From: Flavobacteriales bacterium
GTDB lineage: Bacteria; Bacteroidota; Bacteroidia; Flavobacteriales_D; Parvicellaceae
DNA: 64,000 bases
Reading direction: 5' to 3'
NCBI GenBank assembly: GCA_020635565.1
Contig: JACJZN010000006.1
Location: 372,001 to 436,000, forward strand
Shown here one piece after another: positions 40,812 through 49,956 of this stretch. The notes beneath the pieces were generated by a model. It did not search any database and was not told where the DNA came from. It saw nothing but the letters and a program-made list of their open reading frames with translations. The stretch's first letter is position 1. Each line of letters opens with the position of its first letter. A program made the position numbers and the translations under genes.

Positions 40812-42164
40812 TTAAGGATTTTGAACCATAAACTTTCCTACGCCAATCTCATCTGACGACAAATTAACATACCTAAACAGATAGATACCAGCTTCAAAAG
40901 ATCCTGTTTCTATCTTCAAATAATCTGTATCTCCATGCAGGATCTTAATCAAAGCTCCTTTAGCATCAAAGACCTCCAGATTATAATTCACCACTCCAGT
41001 ATGATCCTTATAAAAATAGGTATAACCATTAGTGACAATATTTGGATACAGCGTATATTCAAATGTTCCGTTCGTAATTTGAGGAGGAGCATCATACCCT
41101 AAAAGAAAAAGACCATGCTTACGATCTGACACCAAAATTCTCTCGGAAGGAAGAAAAGAATATACTCCCCATGCCCCATGATAACTGATCGTGTCATCCG
41201 GGAATGTATCAAAATATCCAATTCGATTAATATCCCCTTCCTCTCTCACATCATAGATCTGCAATCCATCGCAATAATAGGAGAAATAAGCGATTCCTTC
41301 CTTCAGCATCACATTGTGTGGTAAAGTCCGAACATAACTTGGTGGTTTAGCTAGTCCTGTAACACGGATGTCTGAAAGATCACTAACATCGCAAACTTTA
41401 AACCGCATGGTTTCCGTTTCATCGCACATAACATATGTTCTTCCATCCTCACTTAACCACCCGCTATGATTGTACCCTTTGTCAGGATAAAACTCTAAAC
41501 TACCTAAAGCGATAGGCATCGTTGGTGTCGAGAAATCTGCAACTCTAAGCCCTTCAAAAGCTGCGTTAATGTAGGCAGAATCGTTTCTAACATATACATC
41601 GTGTACATAGTCCACAAACGTGTAATCATATAGGAGCTGAGGATCTTCTGGATCTGCTAGTGACAACAACCTCATCGGACTGTCGAATGTTCCATAAGTA
41701 ACACCACAAGCATATAAAATCCCCGAGCTTGAGTCGATAAAGATATTGTGACATCTTTCTATCAGCGTACTATCATCGTAAACAAGATGAATTGAATCTG
41801 GCAAATAACTTAGATCATAAATTCTCAAAGTACTTTTTCCTTCATCACAAACCTCATAGAGATACCCTTGGTAATCATGATAATCTCTATGTATTGCCGT
41901 ATTTTCTCTACCCGGACTGAATTGTATCCTATGCAACTTATTATCATCTGTGATCTGCAAAAAAGTTGTTCCATCAGCTGAACCTATTACGGCATATTCT
42001 TCTCCATCCTGAACGAAACCCCAAACTTCGTTATAAGCATTATCCTGATACCAGACCTGTTGCATCGAATCAGTCCAGTTGTCTAACATTTTCACATTCC
42101 AACTTCCTTCCTGAGCATAGTTCAAGCTACTGATAAAAATTGCTATTAAAACCCAAATCCTCAT
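40812..42164 (-). CDS. Choice-of-anchor B family T9SS surface protein
   Basis: A 450-residue protein with signal peptide (ending LNYAQEGS) and a beta-propeller-like body of LVIVP-type repeats, with histidine-rich signatures such as HRDYHDYQGYLYEVCDEG, ERCHNIFIDSSSGILYACG, VDYVHDVYVRNDSAYINAAFEG and TLPHNVMLKEGIAYFSYYCDGLQIYDV. The C-terminal 80 residues (YNLEVFDAKGALIKIL..GIYLFRYVN) are a type A T9SS sorting signal. The family is common in marine Bacteroidota and its biochemical function is not known. It lies between the membrane methyltransferase gene and the ATL gene, all minus strand. Confidence 0.82.
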   Translation of the reverse strand: MRIWVLIAIFISSLNYAQEGSWNVKMLDNWTDSMQQVWYQDNAYNEVWGFVQDGEEYAVIGSADGTTFLQITDDNKLHRIQFSPGRENTAIHRDYHDYQGYLYEVCDEGKSTLRIYDLSYLPDSIHLVYDDSTLIERCHNIFIDSSSGILYACGVTYGTFDSPMRLLSLADPEDPQLLYDYTFVDYVHDVYVRNDSAYINAAFEGLRVADFSTPTMPIALGSLEFYPDKGYNHSGWLSEDGRTYVMCDETETMRFKVCDVSDLSDIRVTGLAKPPSYVRTLPHNVMLKEGIAYFSYYCDGLQIYDVREEGDINRIGYFDTFPDDTISYHGAWGVYSFLPSERILVSDRKHGLFLLGYDAPPQITNGTFEYTLYPNIVTNGYTYFYKDHTGVVNYNLEVFDAKGALIKILHGDTDYLKIETGSFEAGIYLFRYVNLSSDEIGVGKFMVQNP

Positions 42165-42228
42165 GAGGTAAAATTAATGAAATAAAAAAGAAAAAAGTAC
42201 GCGTTCTTTTACTGAAACCAACCCTTAA

Positions 42229-43254
42229 CTAAAAAACTCCAGGAATGAAGCGCCACTTAACTTGCTCCATATAATCCCTGTACTCTGGATCCTTTTTGAG
42301 ATGCTGCTCCTCAGTCAGAGCTCTAAGGACGTATATTGTTGTCCAGAAGATCATTCCTCCTATAAGCCAGTACTCATGAATGAGAGACGGAATTACTCCA
42401 ATCCACCATACCATCATTTTGGTTAGGTAATGGGGATGTCGAATCCATCGGTACGGTCCATTGGTTACAATCCCTCGATTCGTAAGATTGGATGATTTGG
42501 TTCCTAAGGTAAATATAGACCAAGACTTAGCCGCAACAATGAGCATCAAAATTACGCGCACCACTGCTGTGATCTCTTCATTCTTGAAGAATGCAAATTC
42601 CTGAGCCCCCATTGGAATTAGATAGAATACTAATGGATAGAAAGGTACATAACAGATAATCGTCACCAGCCAACTAATACCGCTATCATCTACAGACCTA
42701 ATTCTGTTATTCAGTCGATCACTTTCCACGCAGTATCCAAATGCATAGATGATCAAAACAATCGTCATAGCAGTATACATAAAACTTGGAAAAATGTAAT
42801 GATTGATCCACATTACCAATGTCCAATTCGACAAACCGACCTTAGAAACTCCAAATAAGTGAGATATTGCTATCTCTCCAAAATAGATTGCTCCGAGATA
42901 CATTAGAGGTATAAAAAGGAACTTTAGTGCGTACAATCGAAGAATAAATGCAACTTCCTTGTCAAAATTCCCCGTGCTCAGTTTTCGGAATAATACAGTG
43001 GACTTTGGAAGCCTACCTTTTTTTTGGTAGTCCAGAAAAACAGGTGGAATAAGAGCTATATAAACAAATGCTAGAAAATACAGTCCATTTTCAACGTACT
43101 TACTTCCTTCTGAAAATCCAAAATTATCCAACCCAGTAAAATAGAACTGAAAGAAAGGAAAGAATGAATATAACATTAGTGCTATACCAATCAATAACCC
43201 CTCCAGCAACATGGCCGGTCCTAATGAAAATCCAGAATTATCCTTGCTCAACAC
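42229..43254 (-). CDS. Membrane methyltransferase, isoprenylcysteine-carboxyl-methyltransferase-like
   Basis: A 341-residue polytopic membrane protein. The C-terminal GPYRWIRHPHYLTKMMVWW segment, then LRALTEEQHLKKDPEYRDYMEQVKWRFIPG, is the SAM-binding and catalytic signature of the ICMT/phospholipid methyltransferase group, while several hydrophobic helices precede it (near 12-40, 55-70, 105-130, 145-170, 195-215). Start is GTG at 43254 or TTG one codon later, as no ATG is suitable. Substrate is unknown, possibly a lipid or an isoprenoid; no such pathway genes are next to it. Confidence 0.78.
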   Translation of the reverse strand: MLSKDNSGFSLGPAMLLEGLLIGIALMLYSFFPFFQFYFTGLDNFGFSEGSKYVENGLYFLAFVYIALIPPVFLDYQKKGRLPKSTVLFRKLSTGNFDKEVAFILRLYALKFLFIPLMYLGAIYFGEIAISHLFGVSKVGLSNWTLVMWINHYIFPSFMYTAMTIVLIIYAFGYCVESDRLNNRIRSVDDSGISWLVTIICYVPFYPLVFYLIPMGAQEFAFFKNEEITAVVRVILMLIVAAKSWSIFTLGTKSSNLTNRGIVTNGPYRWIRHPHYLTKMMVWWIGVIPSLIHEYWLIGGMIFWTTIYVLRALTEEQHLKKDPEYRDYMEQVKWRFIPGVF

Positions 43255-43306
43255 TTATCTGTTCAAAAATGAAATTATTAAGCTAAGATAACCATCATCG
43301 ATCAAT

Positions 43307-43314
43307 TACCTTTG
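43307..43314 (+). promoter_or_regulatory. Putative -7 box for the FtsB/DivIC-like gene
   Basis: TACCTTTG, an exact TAnnTTTG match, 43 bases before the TTG start at 43358 in the divergent gap. No TTG -33. Confidence 0.4.
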
Positions 43315-43357
43315 TTTTAGTAAAAAATCACTCGAACTGGAAACGCTCAAAAAATAT

Positions 43358-43651
43358 TTGCCCTATCTCAAAAACAAATTTGTTTTGGCAACCTTAGCGC
43401 TTTTGTTAATTCTTACGTTTTTTGAAGACACAAATCTTTTCAGACTTTACAAGTACAAATCTCAATTAAATGAAATTATGGAAAGTAATCAGCAAAAAGA
43501 AGATGAAATCGTATTGATCAAGCAAAAAACAACTGAACTAACCACTAACCCTGAAGCATTAGAAACATTTGCCAGAGAGACTTACATCATGAAAAAAGAG
43601 GATGAGACCGTCTTTCTTTTTGTGGGTAAGAGTAAAGTGAAAGAAGATTAA
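43358..43651 (+). CDS. FtsB/DivIC-like septum formation protein
   Basis: A 97-residue bitopic membrane protein with a short cytoplasmic stretch, one transmembrane helix at about 7-24, and a coiled-coil region of about 30-60 (LYKYKSQLNEIMESNQQKEDEI), ending in a basic tail. This is the size and layout of the FtsB/DivIC proteins that bridge early and late divisome parts with FtsL and FtsQ. The start is TTG; upstream codons LETLKKY before it in frame lack a usual start codon, so a CTG at 43337 could also be used. No division cluster adjoins it. Confidence 0.72.
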   Translation: MPYLKNKFVLATLALLLILTFFEDTNLFRLYKYKSQLNEIMESNQQKEDEIVLIKQKTTELTTNPEALETFARETYIMKKEDETVFLFVGKSKVKED

Positions 43652-43727
43652 CATTCGTCTTTCATCGTTTAACTTATCCCACATTTATCCATTTATGGAC
43701 TATCTTCAACACTGAAAATTCTTAAGT

Positions 43728-44684
43728 ATGAAGATAATATCATTTCTTTTCGCAATATTACTATTCGCGATGAATTCAAGTTTTGGGCAGTTTTCAGACA
43801 AAGAGAAAAAAGAGCTCTACCCCGAATCTTATACATTTGAACAAGCAGAAGCCTTCATCAAAAATAAAGAGTATGACAAGGCAATTTGGATCTACATCAA
43901 TTTATTTCCTAACTACAAAGAAAAGGTAGTTGAAGACGTAAGATCATTAGCAACTGAACTAGAAAGTTTGGATATAAGAAGTGAAGTCAGGAAATCTTTT
44001 GCTATTTATGGCACTTTTGACCCCGCTATTTCAACCTTTGATAACGGCACACCTACCATGAACATGGCTAAATTAAAAGAAAAAGGTTCATGGGGTGATC
44101 AACTCATTCTTGAATTATCTGATTCAGAGGAGGAGCTCATTTCTGCAAAAGATTATAATCTCAGAGGAGTTGACAAAGCAAAGATTGGTGATTTTAAAGG
44201 AGCTATTGATGATTTTAATATATCCATCGAAATGGAACCTACTGGACAAGCGTACTATAACAGAGCATACTCTAAAAGTATGTTGGAAGACTTCAAAAGC
44301 GCAATAGAAGATTTTGATAAAACGATTGAGTTCGAATATCGGCTTGCTGAAGCATATTTTGAGCGAGGATATTGCAAAGATCAATTAAATGATCCTTCCG
44401 GAGCTATTTCAGACTATTCAAAAGCAATTAAGCTGAAGAAGGATTATACCGATGCGTACAATAACAGAGCTTTCTCAAAATTCAAACTAAAAGATTTCAA
44501 AGGAGCAATCAAAGATTTCGATAAAGCACTCAAAATCAAACCAGGCTATATAATTGGCTATGTTAATCGGGGATTCGCTAAGAAAGAACTTGGAGATCAG
44601 TCTGGAGCTTGTCAGGATTGGATGAAAGCAATGGAACTTGGATATCAGGAAGCTCAAAACCTCATCGATAAATATTGCAAATAA
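43728..44684 (+). CDS. Exported tetratricopeptide-repeat protein
   Basis: A 318-residue protein with a signal peptide (about residues 1-22, ending SSFGQFSDKE) and at least four TPR units in the C-terminal half, at about 143-176, 177-210, 211-244 and 245-278, each with the pattern Y-N-R-A..F..A..D (for example AYYNRAYSKSMLEDFKSAIEDF). The first 130 residues are a helical, TPR-like region less regular in sequence. A TPR superhelix acts as a protein-binding scaffold; partner unknown. No promoter of exact consensus; a near-match TATCTTCA lies about 20 bases before the ATG. Confidence 0.8.
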   Translation: MKIISFLFAILLFAMNSSFGQFSDKEKKELYPESYTFEQAEAFIKNKEYDKAIWIYINLFPNYKEKVVEDVRSLATELESLDIRSEVRKSFAIYGTFDPAISTFDNGTPTMNMAKLKEKGSWGDQLILELSDSEEELISAKDYNLRGVDKAKIGDFKGAIDDFNISIEMEPTGQAYYNRAYSKSMLEDFKSAIEDFDKTIEFEYRLAEAYFERGYCKDQLNDPSGAISDYSKAIKLKKDYTDAYNNRAFSKFKLKDFKGAIKDFDKALKIKPGYIIGYVNRGFAKKELGDQSGACQDWMKAMELGYQEAQNLIDKYCK

Positions 44685-44711
44685 AATTTAAGAAACTTGA
44701 GGACACTAATT

Positions 44712-45632
44712 CTATTCGAACTTCACTAAAAAAGCATCCTTAAACACCCCTTCTTTTACTTCCTTTAATTTAGCTTTAGCTTCCTTCTTGTCAGCATAGG
44801 CACCAACATAATATTTATAGTTAAAGGCTGAATTAGGATTCTGAATCACAATTTCTTCCACGGGTGCATTTACACTTAAAAAATCAGGATTATCCAAGGC
44901 CACAGGGCCTGTGGAAGCCATTACTTGAATTTTCCATACTGGTTCATTCTGAACAGCAACCTGCTGTGACTCGGTCTGCATTTCAACTCCATGTGCTTCT
45001 TTCACATAATCTCTAAATGCTCTAAAAACGGCTGACATCAATAGATCCTGACCATATTCAGAATTCAAATAGGCTTCTTCTTGAGTATTAGTCATAAAAC
45101 CAGTTTCTACCAGAACGGCAGGCATCTTGGTTTCCTTCAAGACAAAAAGATTGTATAATCTGTCATTTTTGAGTTTTACACCTCTACTTACTCGAGCAGC
45201 TCTGTTCTTAAACTGATCCTGAATCATATGTGCCAACTTACTACTGGTAGTACTTTCCATTAAATGAATATGTGTTTCGGCACCATGAATTTCTTTATTA
45301 TCTGAAGCGTTGCAATGGATGGATATAAAGTAATCCGCTTTGATTTCATTCGCTTTTTTTACACGATCTTCAAGAGAAACATACACATCCTCTGTCCGGG
45401 TATACACCACCTCTACCCTATGACCTAGGAATTGCTCTATGTAACCGCCTAATTTCAATGCCATTGCGAGATTCAGATCTTTTTCATCCATTAACCCATT
45501 AGTCTGATGAAGATTACCTGGATCATTTCCTCCATGACCAGCATCGATTACCACGATCATCTTTGCTGTACTATCCTGAGCATGGATCCAGAAAAATCCA
45601 AATAATGCTATCAATATCAATAACTTTCTCAT
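44712..45632 (-). CDS. N-acetylmuramoyl-L-alanine amidase
   Basis: Zinc amidase (AmiC-like family) that cuts the bond between muramic acid and the stem peptide. From the ATG at 45632 it has 306 residues and a signal peptide (MRKLLILIALFGFFWIHAQ). The amidase domain follows: VVIDAGHGGNDPGN with the first zinc His near 33, ISIHCNASDN with a second His, VLVETGFMTN with the catalytic Glu. The C-terminal part (WKIQVMASTG to YVGAYADKKEAK) looks like a SPOR-type peptidoglycan-binding domain. The ATG overlaps the NlpC/P60 stop by 4 bases, so both are coupled. An upstream in-frame start at 45671 lies in the neighbour gene and would lose the signal peptide. Confidence 0.9.
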   Translation of the reverse strand: MRKLLILIALFGFFWIHAQDSTAKMIVVIDAGHGGNDPGNLHQTNGLMDEKDLNLAMALKLGGYIEQFLGHRVEVVYTRTEDVYVSLEDRVKKANEIKADYFISIHCNASDNKEIHGAETHIHLMESTTSSKLAHMIQDQFKNRAARVSRGVKLKNDRLYNLFVLKETKMPAVLVETGFMTNTQEEAYLNSEYGQDLLMSAVFRAFRDYVKEAHGVEMQTESQQVAVQNEPVWKIQVMASTGPVALDNPDFLSVNAPVEEIVIQNPNSAFNYKYYVGAYADKKEAKAKLKEVKEGVFKDAFLVKFE

Positions 45633-46519
45633 TTGACTACTTTCACTGCATACTGAATCTTTGGACTCCAATAGGGATCTTTATCAACATTTGATATCAT
45701 TATTCCTCGACTAGATGATGCGTGAATCATTTTTAGCCCTTCTTCACCGTTACTATAAACAATTCCCACATGACTGATCTCATTTTTGTTCCTTCCAAAA
45801 AAAACTAGATCTCCTTTTTGAGCGTCTTTAATCTTTACCTTTTCATAGGCAGTAGCCTGAGAACCTGCAGTACGAGGAAGACCTACTCCGTTCTTACTGA
45901 AAACGTACTGGGTAAATCCAGAGCAATCAAATCCATCGGGTGATACTCCACCATATTTGTAAGGTGTTCCGACATGTTTCTCCGCTTCTTTGATCAAATT
46001 CGCTCTTGTCTTTGATACATCTACACTCTCCTCATTAGCAGGCTCTTCAACAACCGGTTGACTAGTGGTCAATTCCTCAAAATCTGCTACGTTTCCAAAC
46101 AATCGATTATAAGTGTCATATTTTACTTGAGCCTTTTCGTGTTCTCCCTTATCATTTAGCTCTCTTATCTCCTCAGCAATCCCCATCTTCATATCGTAGA
46201 TATAATTTCCATAGGCCGTTTGATAATACTGAGAACTATCTAATTTCTGAAACTTCTCATAATCATAAACGGCATTCGAACCAGAGAACTTACTATTCAC
46301 CCTACTTAGCTGATATTCAGACAGCGCATGAAATACAAGAGGAGAAGGATGATCTTTATATTCCTCATTGGTCATAAGTTTCTCTGCCTTTTTGTACACT
46401 AATTTATAATGACCTTGATCATAGAGCATTTCTAGTTTATCGATCTTTTTATCCTGACCATATTGAACCTGTGTGATCAGAAGAACCGAAAAGAAAATTA
46501 TGAGATTGAGATATTTCAT
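45629..46519 (-). CDS. Exported NlpC/P60-family peptidase
   Basis: Predicted peptidoglycan endopeptidase of 296 residues, cleaving in stem peptides. It begins with a signal peptide (MKYLNLIIFFSVLLITQVQYGQ), has a long helical region to about 150, a Pro/Glu linker, then the catalytic domain with Cys199 in GFDCSGFTQYVF, His250 in ISHVGIVY and a GDLVFFGR segment. A longer form from 46528 is ruled less likely because the -7 box at 46526-46533 covers that start. It overlaps the amidase by 4 bases, forming a two-enzyme cell-wall unit. Confidence 0.9.
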   Translation of the reverse strand: MKYLNLIIFFSVLLITQVQYGQDKKIDKLEMLYDQGHYKLVYKKAEKLMTNEEYKDHPSPLVFHALSEYQLSRVNSKFSGSNAVYDYEKFQKLDSSQYYQTAYGNYIYDMKMGIAEEIRELNDKGEHEKAQVKYDTYNRLFGNVADFEELTTSQPVVEEPANEESVDVSKTRANLIKEAEKHVGTPYKYGGVSPDGFDCSGFTQYVFSKNGVGLPRTAGSQATAYEKVKIKDAQKGDLVFFGRNKNEISHVGIVYSNGEEGLKMIHASSSRGIMISNVDKDPYWSPKIQYAVKVVK

Positions 46520-46525
46520 CAACAA

Positions 46526-46533
46526 CAAACCTA
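46526..46533 (-). promoter_or_regulatory. Putative -7 box for the NlpC/P60-amidase operon, leaderless
   Basis: TAGGTTTG on the minus strand, exact TAnnTTTG. It ends only 6 bases before the ATG at 46519, so the transcript would start at or near the start codon. Confidence 0.45.
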
Positions 46534-46589
46534 ATTAATCTACCCTTTAACGAAATAGGTCTATTAAATTCTGTGCCAACAATAAAATG

Positions 46590-47273
46590 TTAATGAAGCC
46601 ATCGCATAATTCCGGGTTCGAAAAGCGCATGAAATGAGGTTTTTACACCTGCAATCTTTAATGCATCATTTGTCCATGTATTACAGGTTTTGAAACCCCA
46701 GTAACTACCATCTGCCTCGTAGAAATTATCATTTAATGTATATCCTTTCCCCTCTATTAGCTGAGCATCTACAATACTACCACAATTTTCGAAAGAAGCT
46801 TGGATATAAGAAATTAGTCGTTGATACTCATCTTTATCCATACTACACTTTATTGCCAGTGAAGATTCCTGAGGTTCGTGCGTATAATAAGTAATATGCA
46901 TAGCTGTTTCTGATGGTAAGAAAATAGCGTTAAATGCAGTTGTGAATTTCAAATCAGCCCAAGTAGGTGTATCCAAATAAAACCCTTTATCTCCCCACCC
47001 AATACTGATATAGCTTGGTTGATTTATTAATCCTTGAAAATCATTTGTTGCAATAAACGAAGTCCAATCAAACACTTCATTTTTCACAGGCAAACAAATA
47101 TCCGTATGAACACCATTGGAGATGACATAAAACTGTATCTCCTCATCACTGTAAATATAATCATGATTTATAGGAATCAGCATCCCTGCAAGCACATAAC
47201 AGATGTAAATAGAAAATAATCCGAAGAAAATTTCCAGCGAAAACAGAATTATCTTAATTATTTTCTTGATCAT
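46590..47273 (-). CDS. TIGR02117/DUF2459-type membrane protein
   Basis: A 227-residue protein from the ATG at 47273, with one hydrophobic segment near 10-34 and a periplasmic-looking domain. The pattern VISNGVHTDICLPV, WGDKGFYLDTPTW, SYWGFKTCNTWTNDALKIAG is characteristic of the TIGR02117 family, whose function is not known; the cysteine, histidine and aspartate arrangement is reminiscent of a hydrolase. Starting at 47318 would put the first codons inside the hemoglobin gene. It overlaps the hemoglobin gene tail by 20 bases and ends the PD40-rhomboid-hemoglobin unit. Confidence 0.75.
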   Translation of the reverse strand: MIKKIIKIILFSLEIFFGLFSIYICYVLAGMLIPINHDYIYSDEEIQFYVISNGVHTDICLPVKNEVFDWTSFIATNDFQGLINQPSYISIGWGDKGFYLDTPTWADLKFTTAFNAIFLPSETAMHITYYTHEPQESSLAIKCSMDKDEYQRLISYIQASFENCGSIVDAQLIEGKGYTLNDNFYEADGSYWGFKTCNTWTNDALKIAGVKTSFHALFEPGIMRWLH

Positions 47274-47640
47274 GGGCAGACTGATATTGAGCCATCTTAC
47301 TCCAAAATGTCCAACCAATCACTTTTGCCCGTTGAATTGCTTCATCGGTTTGTTTACCCTCAAATTTCGAACGCAATACATCTTCAAACAATTCGAGCCA
47401 GCGATCAAAATGATTTTTACCTACTGGCAGAGCTTCATGTTTTTGATAAGGACTACCCTTATAACTCCCTTTGCTAAACAATATTGTGTTCCAGAAATCA
47501 TACATCTTCTCTAGATGATCAGCCCAATGTCCTGCCAATCTAGACTCAAACACTGGCCCAAGACTATCATCCTGTTGTACTTTTTGGTAAAATGCATCTA
47601 CAAAAACCTTAATATCTGAAATGTTTTCAATATCCCTCAT
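47254..47640 (-). CDS. Group III truncated hemoglobin
   Basis: Small haem protein of 128 residues with the 2/2 globin layout. The proximal histidine is His77 in KNHFDRWLELF, with FYQKVQQDDSLGPVF and WNTILFSKGSYKG before it and IGWTFWSKM at the end. Family members are group III (TrHb3/ctb-like) and have been linked to oxygen or nitric-oxide handling; the exact role here is unknown. It begins directly at the rhomboid stop (no gap) and overlaps the next gene. Confidence 0.85.
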   Translation of the reverse strand: MRDIENISDIKVFVDAFYQKVQQDDSLGPVFESRLAGHWADHLEKMYDFWNTILFSKGSYKGSPYQKHEALPVGKNHFDRWLELFEDVLRSKFEGKQTDEAIQRAKVIGWTFWSKMAQYQSAHDQENN

Positions 47641-48261
47641 CTAACGGAAAGCACTTGAAACTTTGTGAAAAAAATCAACTAGTATAGAAGGATCAATCAC
47701 TATTAGAAATAGTGCTCCAAAGACCGCTCCTGCCAGGTGAGCATCATGAGCAATGTTTGTTCTAGCTTTTCTGTTAGCATATGATTCAAAAACTAAGAAT
47801 CCGATCCCGAAAATATATCCAGGAATGGGAATTGGAATAAACATCATCATCAGTGGGGTTAATGGCAATAGAAGAATAAACCCAAAGACTACGGAACTCA
47901 CCGCACCTGAAGCTCCCAATGAAAGATATCCAGGATTATCAGAATGCTTATAAAACGAAGGGATAGTAGCAAAAACTAAACCTCCCAAATACAATAAAAC
48001 ATAATAAAATTGACCCTTAATCCCAAAGAGATCAATCATCTTACCTTCTAATCCTTGCCCAAGAAAATAAAGCGTAAACATATTCATAGATAAGTGAGCA
48101 TAATCCGCATGAATAAGACCGTGAGTAAAAACCAACCACCACCTGTTGTGATGCTTTACTGAATATGGAGAGAAGGTCAGCTTGTATTTCAGATCATTAT
48201 CATTTATCGCCATGATGGAGACTATCACGGTCAAGACTACTATGATCAATGTAACACTCAT
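47641..48261 (-). CDS. Rhomboid family intramembrane serine protease
   Basis: A 206-residue polytopic membrane protein. Six hydrophobic segments are visible, and the catalytic pair is intact: Ser118 in LGASGAVSS and His175 in DAHLAGAVFG. The N-terminal HADYAHLSMNMFTLYFLG matches rhomboid loop 1 and helix 2. It would cleave transmembrane proteins; substrate unknown. It starts 3 bases after the TPR/PD40 gene stop and abuts the hemoglobin start. Confidence 0.9.
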   Translation of the reverse strand: MSVTLIIVVLTVIVSIMAINDNDLKYKLTFSPYSVKHHNRWWLVFTHGLIHADYAHLSMNMFTLYFLGQGLEGKMIDLFGIKGQFYYVLLYLGGLVFATIPSFYKHSDNPGYLSLGASGAVSSVVFGFILLLPLTPLMMMFIPIPIPGYIFGIGFLVFESYANRKARTNIAHDAHLAGAVFGALFLIVIDPSILVDFFHKVSSAFR

Positions 48262-48264
48262 ACT

Positions 48265-49815
48265 CTATTCCTCTGCAGGCTCCATAACAAAGTCCTTGTC
48301 AATAAATGATTTGAAAGATGATTTATCCAAAATCTCAACATCTTCATATATCTCCTGATATCCATATGCGGCAATGTACAAATAGTAATTACCAGGCGGC
48401 AAGATGATCACATAACGATTGGTTTTATCATTCGGTAGATAATCACCGAAGATCTCATCTGTTTCCGCATCTACTACTTGAATAAAAATATCGTCAAATC
48501 TTTTGTTTAAAGTATTAGTTACTGTCCCTTTGATAATCGTATACTTAGGTTCTACATCTGTGAAATTCACACGATATATATCTCTGTCTCCATAACCTCC
48601 TGCTCTAACAGCTGATATGTATCCATATTTGCCTGATTCAGACATTCTGAAGTTCATGTTATCCTCTGGTGTATTGATCGGATAACCCATATTCTGCACT
48701 TTGGTAAACTTACGTTTAACATCATCCCATTCTGCTCTGAAGATATCATACCCCCCCATACTAGCATGACCTTTTGATGAAAAGAAAAGATACTTACCAT
48801 CTGGAGAAATATTTGGAAAATCTTCGTCTTGAGAAGTATTGATCGTAGGACCTAGGTTTTGAGCCATACTCCAATTACCATTCGGCAGTCTTTGACACAT
48901 GTAGATATCCACGCCACCATAACCTCCAGGACGATTGCTTGCAAAATAAAACTTCTGATTGTCATCCGTAAAACAACCTGCTATCTCAGTGTATTTCCCA
49001 GAATTGATAACATCCGGGAGCGCTACAGGCGTCTTTACACCCTTACCTTCAATTCCACTTTCATATAAATCTCCTTCGAAGTTGAAATCCTCAAAGTACA
49101 ACACAGCTTTAGTCCCATCACCATTTAAACCTACAATTTCCTGCTTTAGGTCATTACTACCTTTAACTCCAGGAACTTCTACAGCCTCTGTAAACTTACC
49201 ATTCTCCACATAAGATATGTACACAGTTGGTAAATATGATCCATTTTCAAGTGGCTCTCGTTTACGATCTTCTCTACTTGAATTAAAAATCACAAATTTC
49301 TCGTCCGCAGGAACAAACGGAAAATAGTCATCGTCTCTGGAATTGATCTGCGGCCCTAGATTTTCAAATTCTACACTCTTAGGAAACTTCATCAACTCTC
49401 TAGCATTCTCACAATATTCGATTTGTTTATCCACATCCATTCTATTCATCTCACTTCCTTTACCAGAAGCAATAAACTTATTGAACATTTCAATTGCCTT
49501 ATCAAACTGATAGCCGTAGTGATAAGCTCTCCCTAATAAATAATAAGCATCTGCAATAATTTTCGGGTTCTGAGTTATTTTCTCCAGAGGTGCAATCGCT
49601 AATGATTTATCAATATTGGTATTCAAATAACAAACTGCAAGATTGTAATTATACTCTATATTATCTGGGTCGTCATCAAGAAGAGCCAGATATTCATCAA
49701 GGGCTTCTCCGAAATTCCCGACTAGAAAGAGATCAGCCGCTCGCTTAGCATCCTGAGCCACATTCTTTACAACACAAATAACTAATAAAAGAACAAGGAT
49801 AGATAGTTTTTTCAT
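48265..49815 (-). CDS. Exported TPR/PD40 beta-propeller protein
   Basis: A 516-residue exported protein: signal peptide (about residues 1-20), two or three TPR units (residues about 25-135), a PD40-type propeller (about 160-410, for example FVPADEKFVIFNSSREDRK, KFYFASNRPGGYGGVDIYM, DFPNISPDGKYLFFSSKGHASMGGYDIF) and a C-terminal carboxypeptidase-like beta-sandwich (KGTVTNTLNKRFDDIFIQV). The order resembles PorE-type and OmpA-associated proteins of Bacteroidota but the OmpA domain is absent. It is the first gene of a unit with rhomboid, hemoglobin and TIGR02117 genes. Structural or peptidoglycan-linked role inferred. Confidence 0.82.
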   Translation of the reverse strand: MKKLSILVLLLVICVVKNVAQDAKRAADLFLVGNFGEALDEYLALLDDDPDNIEYNYNLAVCYLNTNIDKSLAIAPLEKITQNPKIIADAYYLLGRAYHYGYQFDKAIEMFNKFIASGKGSEMNRMDVDKQIEYCENARELMKFPKSVEFENLGPQINSRDDDYFPFVPADEKFVIFNSSREDRKREPLENGSYLPTVYISYVENGKFTEAVEVPGVKGSNDLKQEIVGLNGDGTKAVLYFEDFNFEGDLYESGIEGKGVKTPVALPDVINSGKYTEIAGCFTDDNQKFYFASNRPGGYGGVDIYMCQRLPNGNWSMAQNLGPTINTSQDEDFPNISPDGKYLFFSSKGHASMGGYDIFRAEWDDVKRKFTKVQNMGYPINTPEDNMNFRMSESGKYGYISAVRAGGYGDRDIYRVNFTDVEPKYTIIKGTVTNTLNKRFDDIFIQVVDAETDEIFGDYLPNDKTNRYVIILPPGNYYLYIAAYGYQEIYEDVEILDKSSFKSFIDKDFVMEPAEE

Positions 49816-49833
49816 TTAGCGAAATTTAATGGA

Positions 49834-49841
49834 CAAATGTA
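49834..49841 (-). promoter_or_regulatory. Putative -7 box for the PD40-rhomboid-hemoglobin unit
   Basis: TACATTTG on the minus strand, exact TAnnTTTG, 18 bases before the ATG at 49815. Confidence 0.45.
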
Positions 49842-49956
49842 CTTATTTATAAATAGATTGCTTCTGCCTCATACAAGGATTGTGCAAAACTTTTGGCGGT
49901 CTTCAAGTCTACCACTGACTTAGAAACTTATTTTTGCAATCTAAAAATTACTGTAA

